Shown one piece after another: positions 5,740 through 11,477 of a DNA stretch of 11,477 nt (position 1 is its first letter; each line of letters starts with the position of its first letter). The stretch comes from Actinomycetales bacterium (GTDB taxonomy: Bacteria; Actinomycetota; Actinomycetes; Actinomycetales; Actinomycetaceae). The notes under the pieces are model-generated. The model searched no databases. It saw nothing but the letters and a program-made list of their open reading frames with translations, and was not told where the DNA came from. The stretch lies in the NCBI GenBank assembly GCA_022838965.1, contig JALHDK010000047.1, positions 1 to 11,477 on the forward strand, read 5' to 3'. The translations under genes were made by a program, and so were the position numbers.

Positions 5740-6969
5740 TCAGGCGTTGCGGAGCAGCAGGGCCACGTTGTGCCCACCGAAGCCGAACGCGTTGTTGATG
5801 GCGTGCACCGGGCCGTCCGCAGGCAGGGGACGCGGAGTGTCGCGCACCAGATCCACCGGCAGGTCCGGCTCGGGCTGCGTCACGTTGATCGTGGGGGGAG
5901 CGAGCCGTTCCCGGACCGCCAGGACGGTGAAGATCGTCTCGAGCGCGCCCGCGCCGCCCAGCAGGTGACCGGTCATGGACTTCGTGGCGGACACGAGGAC
6001 CGAGGGGCCGACCACGCGGGAGATCGCCTGGGCCTCGACCAGGTCCCCGGCCGGCGTCGACGTCGCGTGTCCGTTGACGTGCACCACGTCCGCCCCGGTG
6101 ATGCCGGCGTCCGCGATCGCGAGCCGCATGGCGCGCTCCTGGCCTTGGCCGGTCGGGTCGGGAGGAGCGACGTCGTACGCGTCGGCACTCATCCCGACAC
6201 CCGCGACGACGGCGTGGATCCGGGCCCCCCGGGCCTGGGCGTGCTCGAGGGACTCGAGGACGACGATGCCCGCGCCCTCACCCATGACGAAGCCGTCCCG
6301 GGTGATGTCGTACGGGCGGGAGGCGCCCTGCGGATCGTCGCAGCGGGTGGACAGGGCCTGCATCTTGGCGAACGCCGCGAGCGGCATCGGGTGGATGGCC
6401 GCCTCCGTCCCACCGGCGATCACCACATCGGCCCGTCCGGAGCGGATCATCTCGACGCCGTCCCCGATGGCCTCGGCGCCCGAGGCGCACGCGGAGACGG
6501 GTGCGTGCGCCCCGGCGCGCGCCCCGAAGCGGACCGAGACGTACGCGGCGGGGGAGTTCGGCATCAGCATCGGCACGGTCATCGGCAGGACGCGGCGGGC
6601 GCCCCGCTCCTTGATCGTGTCCCAGGCGTTCAGGATGGTCCACACCCCGCCGATCCCGGAGGAGACCACCACACCGAGCCGCTCCGGCTCCACCTCGGGA
6701 GCGCCGGCGTCGGCCCAGGCCTCGTCCGCCGCGATGACGGCGAACTGGGTCGAGGGGTCCATCCGCTTGGTGTCGCGGACCGGGAGGACGTCACCGGCGG
6801 GCACCTTGAGGGTGCCGGCGAAGTCCACCGGGATGTCGTACTTCTGGGCCCAGTCGTTCTCCATGGTCCGGATACCGGACTGTCCGGCGAGGGCTGCGGC
6901 CCAGGTGTCGGCAACGTTTCCCCCCAGCGGGTTGGTCGTTCCCATCCCGGTGACTACAACAACAGGCAT
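5740..6969 (-). CDS. fabF: Beta-ketoacyl-ACP synthase II
   Basis: Condenses malonyl-ACP with growing acyl-ACP in type II fatty-acid synthesis. The 409-residue protein has the Cys-His-His thiolase-fold triad: Cys161 in SACASG, His301 in NGHATSTPAGD and His335 in KSMTGHLLGGAGA, with Lys330 also conserved. The C-terminal NNAFGFGGHN glycine loop is intact. The usual HGTST motif reads HATST, a form I associate with actinobacterial FabF/KasA-like enzymes. The start is ATG at 6969, because AGGAG (6975-6979, minus strand) lies five bases upstream. The GTG at 6975 would overlap that site. It is the last gene of the fab cluster, 65 bases after acpP, and terminates at the shared hairpin. Confidence 0.95.
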   Translation of the reverse strand: MPVVVVTGMGTTNPLGGNVADTWAAALAGQSGIRTMENDWAQKYDIPVDFAGTLKVPAGDVLPVRDTKRMDPSTQFAVIAADEAWADAGAPEVEPERLGVVVSSGIGGVWTILNAWDTIKERGARRVLPMTVPMLMPNSPAAYVSVRFGARAGAHAPVSACASGAEAIGDGVEMIRSGRADVVIAGGTEAAIHPMPLAAFAKMQALSTRCDDPQGASRPYDITRDGFVMGEGAGIVVLESLEHAQARGARIHAVVAGVGMSADAYDVAPPDPTGQGQERAMRLAIADAGITGADVVHVNGHATSTPAGDLVEAQAISRVVGPSVLVSATKSMTGHLLGGAGALETIFTVLAVRERLAPPTINVTQPEPDLPVDLVRDTPRPLPADGPVHAINNAFGFGGHNVALLLRNA

Positions 6970-7015
6970 GCTCACTCCTCAGGGTGCCCGCCAGCGCGGG
7001 ACGTGGATCGGACGG

Positions 7016-7032
7016 GCGGCTGCGGGAGCCGC
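7016..7032 (-). other. Intercistronic hairpin between acpP and fabF
   Basis: GCGGCT and AGCCGC pair (6 bp, loop of five) just after the acpP stop, and a second small stem CCCGC/GCGGG lies at 6987-7000, before the fabF ribosome site. Such structures can stabilise the abundant acpP message or reduce read-through into fabF. The role is inferred, and short GC stems are common in such DNA. Confidence 0.3.
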
Positions 7033-7034
7033 GG

Positions 7035-7283
7035 TCAGGCCTGGGCCTTCTCGATGTAGTCGACGGCGTCCTGGACGGTGACCAGCTTGGTGGCCTCCTC
7101 GTCCGGGATGCGAACCTCGAAGCGCTCCTCGGCGTAGGTCATGATGGTCATCATCGAGAGCGAGTCGATGTCGAGGTCGTCGGCGAAGGACGACTCGGGC
7201 TTCACGGAGTCGGCCGGGAGTCCGGTCTCCTCGCTGACGATCTCGGCGAGGCCTGCAAGGATCTCGGATGCGCTGAGTGCCAT
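7035..7283 (-). CDS. acpP: Acyl carrier protein
   Basis: Carries acyl intermediates on a 4'-phosphopantetheine arm. The 82-residue acidic protein has the attachment site DIDSL with Ser41, followed by the recognition helix SMMTIMTYAEERF and the C-terminal TVQDAVDYI helix; size and layout are standard. The start is ATG at 7283. On the minus strand a GAGGAG (7294-7299) precedes it by ten bases and overlaps the fabH stop codon (TGAGGAG), so the two genes are tightly joined. The longer in-frame start at 7301 would begin inside fabH and remove the ribosome site. It lies between fabH and fabF, as in other actinobacterial fab clusters. Confidence 0.95.
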   Translation of the reverse strand: MALSASEILAGLAEIVSEETGLPADSVKPESSFADDLDIDSLSMMTIMTYAEERFEVRIPDEEATKLVTVQDAVDYIEKAQA

Positions 7284-7297
7284 TGTTCTTTCTCTCC

Positions 7298-8317
7298 TCA
7301 CACGGTGTGTGTCTGGTTGGGGAGGACGACGACCTGCGCGGCGTACGCCAGACCGGCCCCGAAGCCGATCTGCAGGGCGATCTGTCCACCGGTTGCCTGG
7401 CCTTCGCGGAGCAGACGCTCCGTGGCCAGGGGAACTGAGGCCGCGGAGGTGTTGCCGGTCTCGGCGATGTCCCTCGCGACAATCACGTCATCGCGCAGAT
7501 GCAGCTGCTTGGCCATCTGGTCGATGATGCGCATGTTGGCCTGGTGGGGGATGAAGACCTCGATGTCCGCGGGCTCGAGTCCCGCCGCCTCGATGGCCTG
7601 CTTCGCGACCTCGGCGATCTTGAAGCTCGCCCACTTGAAGACGGCCGGGCCTTCCTGCCGCAGCGTCGGCCACGACGTGTCCGTGCCGTCCCGGAAGGTG
7701 AGCCAGGAGTGCGTCTGGGTGATGAGGTGCGCCTGACCGCCGTCGGCACCCCACACCGTGGGGCCGATGCCGGGCGTGTCGGACGCGCCGACCACCGCCG
7801 CTCCGGCGCCGTCACCGAGGATGAACGAGATGGTGCGGTCCGTCGGGTCGATGATGTCCGACATGCGCTCGGCGCCGATCACGAGGACGTGCTTCGCGGC
7901 ACCGGATCGGACGAGCGCGTCCGCCTGCGCGATGCCGTAGCAGTATCCGGCGCACGCGGCGCTGATGTCGTAGGCGGCGGCGGGTGTGGCACCGATGCGG
8001 TCGGCGAGGATTCCGGCGGCGGCCGGGGTCTGCTCGTACCAGGTGATGGTCCCGAGGATCACCACGTCGATGTCGGACGCCGCCACGCCCGCCGCGGCGA
8101 GCGCGTCCCGTGAGGCCGCCTCGCACATGTCGAGGAGGGAGGTCTCCGGGTTCGCCCGACGCCGGGAGATGATGCCGGTGCGCTGCCGGATCCACTCGTC
8201 GGAGGAGTTGATCGGTCCGACGATCTCGTCATTCATCACAACGCGCTCCCCGCGCATGCCGCCGACTCCGAGGATGCGGCTGTAGGACACGGGCTGCGCC
8301 ACCTTGAGGGTCTTCAC
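7298..8317 (-). CDS. fabH: Beta-ketoacyl-ACP synthase III
   Basis: Starts fatty-acid chains by condensing an acyl-CoA primer with malonyl-ACP; in actinobacteria the primers are often branched, which sets the iso/anteiso content, but primer choice is not visible here. The 339-residue protein has the FabH triad: Cys122 in SAACAG, His258 in IPHQANMR and Asn289 in GNTSAAS, with the glycine turn GFGAG at 318-322. The start is GTG 8317, with AAAGGA (8326-8331, minus strand) eight bases upstream. The GTG overlaps the fabD TGA by four bases (GTGA), indicating translational coupling. The N-terminus carries about ten residues before the first conserved strand, not unusual in this group. Confidence 0.95.
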   Translation of the reverse strand: MKTLKVAQPVSYSRILGVGGMRGERVVMNDEIVGPINSSDEWIRQRTGIISRRRANPETSLLDMCEAASRDALAAAGVAASDIDVVILGTITWYEQTPAAAGILADRIGATPAAAYDISAACAGYCYGIAQADALVRSGAAKHVLVIGAERMSDIIDPTDRTISFILGDGAGAAVVGASDTPGIGPTVWGADGGQAHLITQTHSWLTFRDGTDTSWPTLRQEGPAVFKWASFKIAEVAKQAIEAAGLEPADIEVFIPHQANMRIIDQMAKQLHLRDDVIVARDIAETGNTSAASVPLATERLLREGQATGGQIALQIGFGAGLAYAAQVVVLPNQTHTV

Positions 8318-9222
8318 GCGGTCAATCCTTTCGCAATCTCGCGCGCTGCGGGGAGATCATCGGGGGACGTTATCGCGAGCGCGGGCACCCCGCGCATCTC
8401 GCGCTTGGCGAGGCCGGTCAGGACCCCGCCCGGACACAGTTCGACGATCCCCCGGACGCCCAGCGTGGTGAGCGTCTCCGCGCAGAGGTCCCACCGGACG
8501 GTGGACGTCACCTGGGTGACGATGCGGGCAAGGGCGTCGCCGCCGTCGGTCACCACCGCGCCGTCGCGGTTGGACAGCAGCACCGTGCCGGCGTTGCGGG
8601 GGGTGAGGGCGCGGACGGCGTCCCGGACGGCGTCGACGGCGCCGGCCATGTAGTGGGTGTGGAAGGCGCCGGCGACGGCGAGCGGGATCACCCGGGCACG
8701 CGCCGGGGGGTTGGCGGCCAGGTCGGCGAGCTGTGCGGGCGTCCCGGCTGCCACGACCTGCGACGTGGAGTTGATGTTCGCCACCTCCGCGCCGGAGCGG
8801 GCGATCGCCTCGAGGACCTCGTCACGGTTCCCCCCCACGACGGCGCTCATCCCGGTGTCGACGGCGGCGGCGGCCAGTGCCATGGCGCGGCCCCGGACGC
8901 CGGCGAGGGCGACCGCGTCGGCCGGGGAGAGCACCCCGGCCACGGCCAGGGCGGCCAGCTCGCCGACGGAATGTCCCGCGGCGACGTCGGCCGGAATGTC
9001 GAGCGCGGCCCAGGAGACCAGGGACGCGGCGACGATCAGCGGCTGCGCGACGGCCGTGTCCGTGATGGTGGCGGCATCCGCCGTCGTGCCGAGCGTACGG
9101 AGATCGAGGCGGGCGGCCTCGGACATCTCGCCGACCAGGTCCGCGAGTGCGGGGTCGTCGAGCCAGGGACGGAGCATGCCGGGGGTCTGCGACCCCTGGC
9201 CGGGACTCAGGACTGCAAGCAC
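8314..9222 (-). CDS. fabD: Malonyl-CoA:ACP acyltransferase
   Basis: Transfers malonate from CoA to ACP, supplying FabH and FabF. The 302-residue product has SPGQGSQ near the N-terminus (Gln9 in the oxyanion area), the nucleophile Ser85 in GHSVGE, Arg110 in GVRGRA and His188 in GAFHTHYM, which together define the family. The start is GTG 9222: it directly precedes the conserved LAVLSPGQGSQ strand and has GGAAGGA (9231-9237, minus strand) eight bases upstream. The frame stays open to 9417, but that part is low-complexity Arg-rich and overlaps the end of the regulator, so it is rejected. The spacer to the regulator gene is 98 bases and contains an inverted repeat, so fabD may have its own regulated promoter. 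Confidence 0.94.
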   Translation of the reverse strand: MLAVLSPGQGSQTPGMLRPWLDDPALADLVGEMSEAARLDLRTLGTTADAATITDTAVAQPLIVAASLVSWAALDIPADVAAGHSVGELAALAVAGVLSPADAVALAGVRGRAMALAAAAVDTGMSAVVGGNRDEVLEAIARSGAEVANINSTSQVVAAGTPAQLADLAANPPARARVIPLAVAGAFHTHYMAGAVDAVRDAVRALTPRNAGTVLLSNRDGAVVTDGGDALARIVTQVTSTVRWDLCAETLTTLGVRGIVELCPGGVLTGLAKREMRGVPALAITSPDDLPAAREIAKGLTA

Positions 9223-9289
9223 GATCAGAATCCTTCCGGGAAGATGCGGGGGGCGCGTCTGGGAGGTGCCGAAAGTTGCCACCGGGTGA

Positions 9290-9308
9290 TTTGGATGATT
9301 CCTCCAAA
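9290..9308. promoter_or_regulatory. Inverted repeat upstream of fabD, candidate regulator operator
   Basis: TTTGGA (9290-9295) and TCCAAA (9303-9308) form an inverted repeat around seven bases in the spacer between the regulator gene and fabD, about 70 bases before the fabD start. The minus strand of its right half reads TTTGGAGGAA, and the same ten bases occur on the plus strand upstream of the regulator gene. A binding site for the PucR-type regulator is the natural guess, but not shown. Confidence 0.4.
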
Positions 9309-9320
9309 GTCGGTCATGGA

Positions 9321-10526
9321 TCACCTCCCGTTCGGGACGCCGCCGGACTCGGCGAGACGGCCGACGGCGAGTGCGGTCTGCAGCACATATCCCTCGCGTG
9401 CGTCCGTGGGGTCCCATCCGACCACCTGGGAGATCCGCCGCAGGCGATACCGCACGGTGTTGGGGTGAACATACAACTCGCGGGCCGCCCCCTCGAGCGA
9501 GTGGCCCTGGGAGATGTACTCGTCGAGGGTCTCGACGAGCGGCGCGCCGGCTGCGACGAGCGGCCGGTAGATCTCCTGGATGAGGGTGTGGCGTGCGAGG
9601 GGATCGCCGTTCAACATGCGCTCGGGAAGCAGGTCGTCCGCCATCACCGGACGCGGAGCTTTGACCCAGGCGGCGACGGCCAGCATGCCTGCGAGCGCTG
9701 CCCGGGCGGATCGCCCGGCCTCGGCGATCTCGCGGACGGACGGCCCGATCACGACCGGTCCGGGGCCGAAGTGGTCCGCGAGGACGAGCGCCACCGACTC
9801 CGGGCGGGGCTCGGCGCCGAGCACCGCCACCACCCGGTCACCCTGGATCCCGAGGAGCGCGTCCGAGGTCAGGCGACGTGCCTGGTGGCGGAGCTCCGCG
9901 GTGAAGCGCTCGGGATACTCCGCCGGAGCGGAGCCCACCATGACCACAGTCCGGCCCCGGCCGGTCCACCCGAGCGTGGAGACCCGCGACCGCAGGGCCT
10001 CGTCGGACGCGCCGCGCACGATGGCGTCGACGGCGAGGGCCTCGAGCCGCGCGTCCCACGCCCCGCGCGACTCGGCCGCGCGGGCGTAGACCTCGGCGGC
10101 CGAGAACGCCACCTCCCGCGAGTAGAGGAGTGCCGCCTCCCGCAGAAGGGGCCGCTGCTCCTCGGTGACGAGCGCCATCGCGTGATCCTCGACCACATGA
10201 ACGAGGAGCCGGATGAGACCCACGGTCTGGTGGAGGGAGATGGCCCGGGCGAGTTCGGGCGGTGCGACCCGGAAGATCTCGCTGGCGCTGGTCGAGGAGT
10301 GCTCCGGGTCCTCCAGCCATGCGACGAAACTGCCGAAGGATTCCTGGGCCACCATTCCGAGCCATGAACGGTACTCGGCGGAGAGGGCCGGGAACCAGTC
10401 GAGATCCTGCTCCATGCGTCGGGCCGCGGCCGTCGCGAGCAGGGACGTGCCGTTTCGTAGTCTTCCCACAAGATCGCCACGGACGTCCTCGCTCGTCAGC
10501 GACGCGTCGGTGCGATCCCGGGCCAT
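9321..10526 (-). CDS. fasR: PucR-family transcriptional regulator, FasR-like
   Basis: Probable regulator of the adjacent fatty-acid genes. The 401-residue protein has a helical N-terminal domain (about 1-165), a GGDEF-like degenerate central domain (about 165-300) and a C-terminal PucR helix-turn-helix. The latter reads SLEGAARELYVHPNTVRYRL, with His354-Leu362 encoding HPNTVRYRL. This architecture directly upstream of fabD matches the FasR activator of fabDHPF described in Streptomyces coelicolor, and the symbol is given by that analogy. The start is ATG 10526: it has no Shine-Dalgarno sequence but lies six bases after TATGCT, suggesting a leaderless mRNA. The frame stays open upstream to 11270, but only across the oppositely oriented gene. 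It ends 98 bases before fabD; co-transcription is possible. Confidence 0.88.
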   Translation of the reverse strand: MARDRTDASLTSEDVRGDLVGRLRNGTSLLATAAARRMEQDLDWFPALSAEYRSWLGMVAQESFGSFVAWLEDPEHSSTSASEIFRVAPPELARAISLHQTVGLIRLLVHVVEDHAMALVTEEQRPLLREAALLYSREVAFSAAEVYARAAESRGAWDARLEALAVDAIVRGASDEALRSRVSTLGWTGRGRTVVMVGSAPAEYPERFTAELRHQARRLTSDALLGIQGDRVVAVLGAEPRPESVALVLADHFGPGPVVIGPSVREIAEAGRSARAALAGMLAVAAWVKAPRPVMADDLLPERMLNGDPLARHTLIQEIYRPLVAAGAPLVETLDEYISQGHSLEGAARELYVHPNTVRYRLRRISQVVGWDPTDAREGYVLQTALAVGRLAESGGVPNGR

Positions 10527-10532
10527 GGTGAG

Positions 10533-10538
10533 AGCATA
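10533..10538 (-). promoter_or_regulatory. Candidate -10 element (TATGCT) for the fasR-like gene
   Basis: On the minus strand TATGCT fits TANNNT and is separated from ATG 10526 by exactly six bases, so the message would begin at or next to the start codon. No ribosome site is present between them. Confidence 0.5.
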
Positions 10539-10554
10539 GGGCCACGCCCCGGGA

Positions 10555-10569
10555 TTTGGAGGAACTCCA
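10555..10569. promoter_or_regulatory. Candidate operator in the divergent fasR-10629 promoter region
   Basis: TTTGGAGGAA (10555-10564) is identical to the minus strand of the repeat upstream of fabD. Here it forms a short perfect inverted repeat, TGGAG-GAA-CTCCA (10557-10569). It sits around the expected -35 position of the fasR-like promoter, suitable for autoregulation. The half-site spacing differs from the fabD copy, which weakens the case. Confidence 0.35.
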
Positions 10570-10616
10570 CGAAGACGGCGTGGTGCCAGACCGGCGACGG
10601 GTGCACCGTGACGAGA

Positions 10617-10622
10617 TAGGGT
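10617..10622 (+). promoter_or_regulatory. Candidate -10 element (TAGGGT) for the gene at 10629
   Basis: TAGGGT fits TANNNT and is followed by six bases and then ATG 10629. No Shine-Dalgarno sequence of normal spacing is visible. Together with the mirror-image arrangement for fasR it suggests two divergent leaderless promoters about 80 bases apart. Confidence 0.42.
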
Positions 10623-10628
10623 CGGGGC

Positions 10629-11309
10629 ATGGGAATTCTCGACCGGATCAAGGCGAGGATCGAATCCGCGAGGTCTGAGGACATCGTCGCCGCCGAGGCG
10701 GCGCTGGTGGCCCGTCTGGACGCCGATCCGAACGACCGCGACGCACTCCTCGCGCTCGCCGACCTCATCACCGCACCCGTGCCGGACACGGTGGTGGATC
10801 CCCTGACGGCGGCCCAGCAGCCGGCCACCCCGGCCGACCAGCGCCGGACGTCCCTCTGGGCACTCGCGGAGGAGTACGCCGGCAACCCGCAGGCGTGGGC
10901 ACCCCTGGTGGAGCTGGCCCGCCTCCTCCTCGACGATGATCAGGACGCCGCGATCCGCCGACTCTCGACCGCCTGTGACCGGGATCCGGCTGGCCGCGCC
11001 CTCGCCCAGTCGATCGAGATGCTGCGCCAGCGCGGCCTCGCCCACCAGGCGGTTTCGCTCGGGGTCGCCAAGTGGGTACCGGCGAGCCATCCTTTCGAGA
11101 CCGGCCGCCAGCTGGTGCTCGCCGCCGTCGAGGCACAGGACGGCCCCAAGGCGCGCGAGATCGTCTCGCGTCTGGGTGACGCCTACCCGGACCACCCCGA
11201 GGTCTCCAGCCTCGAACGTCTCGCCGACGACGTGGAGCCCCACACCGGCACGATTCCGGTCGTGCGGCACCCGGGAGTCGAGCGCCCGGCGCGCCGCGAC
11301 CGTCCGTAG
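10629..11309 (+). CDS. TPR-like helical protein of unknown function (226 aa)
   Basis: The product begins MGILDRIKARIESARSED and consists almost wholly of predicted helices in pairs. Examples are DPNDRDALLALADL (33-46), NPQAWAPLVELARLLLDD (86-103) and a third unit around 158-200 with YPDHPEVSSLERLADD. The DP-N and NP-A turns before helices are typical of tetratricopeptide-like repeats, but I cannot assign a named family. There is no signal peptide or membrane segment, so it is probably a cytoplasmic adaptor. The last 20 residues are basic and disordered-looking (RHPGVERPARRDRP). It is transcribed divergently from the fasR-like gene, with 102 bases between starts. I recall similar small helical proteins next to this regulator in other actinobacteria, but a search is required. 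A role in lipid synthesis is only suggested by position. Confidence 0.75.
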   Translation: MGILDRIKARIESARSEDIVAAEAALVARLDADPNDRDALLALADLITAPVPDTVVDPLTAAQQPATPADQRRTSLWALAEEYAGNPQAWAPLVELARLLLDDDQDAAIRRLSTACDRDPAGRALAQSIEMLRQRGLAHQAVSLGVAKWVPASHPFETGRQLVLAAVEAQDGPKAREIVSRLGDAYPDHPEVSSLERLADDVEPHTGTIPVVRHPGVERPARRDRP

Positions 11310-11341
11310 GCCGACGGCCCGCCCCCGGCCCAGCGCATCGC

Positions 11342-11477
11342 CTACCCCCAGGGGAAGGAGCCGGAGTGGGAGGAGCCCCAGGAGCCGCCTTTGCCGGAGC
11401 CCTCCCGGGAGGAAGCCCTTTTCCCGGAGGATGCTGGTTTCCAGGGGGAGCCCGTTTCGCAGGGCCCCGGGAGGGCC
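11342..11477 (-). CDS. Possible 3' end of a convergent gene, Gly/Ser-rich tail (partial)
   Basis: Reading the minus strand from the window edge gives an open frame of about 44 codons ending at TAG (11342-11344), with tail GGSWGSSHSGSFPWG. Gly/Ser-rich C-termini of this kind occur on secreted or membrane proteins. The stop lies 32 bases beyond the convergent gene's stop, a normal spacing. Against it, the plus strand is also open here in one frame, a few codons (AAA, AGG) are unusual for this genome, and no domain is visible. The stretch 11310-11477 is otherwise without a gene I can support. Confidence 0.3.
   Translation of the reverse strand, partial: ALPGPCETGSPWKPASSGKRASSREGSGKGGSWGSSHSGSFPWG

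Noticed and set aside
5734..7081. Long plus-strand open frames opposite fabF and acpP
   Set aside because: Compositionally biased shadows; fabF and acpP active-site motifs are intact on the minus strand.
9147..10367. 406-codon plus-strand open frame opposite the fasR-like gene
   Set aside because: Runs through fabD start, the spacer and the regulator with no domain; shadow of the minus-strand coding sequence.
10527..11270. N-terminal extension of the fasR-like gene upstream of 10526
   Set aside because: It would overlap the divergent 10629 gene completely, and PucR-type proteins are normally about 400 residues, matching the ATG 10526 start.
1..11477. CRISPR arrays, insertion sequences, long direct repeats
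   Set aside because: Read through by eye without finding regularly spaced repeats, transposase motifs or terminal inverted repeats.
11310..11477. Plus-strand Glu/Pro-rich open frame after the 10629 gene
   Set aside because: No plausible start with a ribosome site; the frame follows the stop of the preceding gene. The convergent minus-strand reading is marginally more natural but also uncertain.

Overview
The window is high-GC DNA with strong G/C preference at third codon positions. It carries a set of families typical of Actinomycetota: a PucR-type fatty-acid regulator, the fabD-fabH-acpP-fabF order, a DUF3145 protein beside fabF, and several starts that look leaderless. I read it as chromosomal DNA of an actinobacterium, perhaps Micrococcales or a relative; the genus cannot be read from the sequence.

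Layout, left to right. (1) 1-386: 3' end of a calcineurin-like phosphoesterase. (2) 397-1131: a CAU tRNA on the minus strand, an unknown conserved-looking protein (530-1015), then tRNA-Asn(GUU) with a strong hairpin after it. (3) 1356-4547: one very large gene encoding a 1063-residue iron-sulfur flavoprotein. It joins a [2Fe-2S] ferredoxin domain, a GltD/NfnB-like NAD(P)H-FAD module, a double [4Fe-4S] ferredoxin domain and a complete [FeFe] hydrogenase H-cluster domain. (4) 4590-5680: a peptide deformylase and a DUF3145 protein, closed by a 19-bp perfect hairpin that separates them from the convergent operon. (5) 5740-10526, minus strand: the type II fatty-acid synthesis cluster, with a FasR-like PucR regulator, then FabD, FabH, ACP and FabF. 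(6) 10629-11309: a helical, TPR-like unknown protein divergent from the regulator. The last ~135 bases may hold the end of a convergent Gly/Ser-rich gene.

Functionally the right half makes and elongates acyl chains: FabD loads malonate on ACP, FabH starts chains, FabF extends them, and the PucR-type protein probably senses and tunes this. The left half carries housekeeping tRNAs and N-terminal Met deformylation. The hydrogenase is the outlier: an apparently single-gene redox enzyme linking NAD(P)H to H2 set among housekeeping genes. None of the HydE, HydF and HydG maturases it would need is in the window.

The main items for a second look are the NAD(P)H module-[FeFe] hydrogenase fusion, a 10-mer shared by the fabD and regulator upstream regions (candidate operator), and three gene starts with the same TANNNT-6 nt-ATG arrangement.
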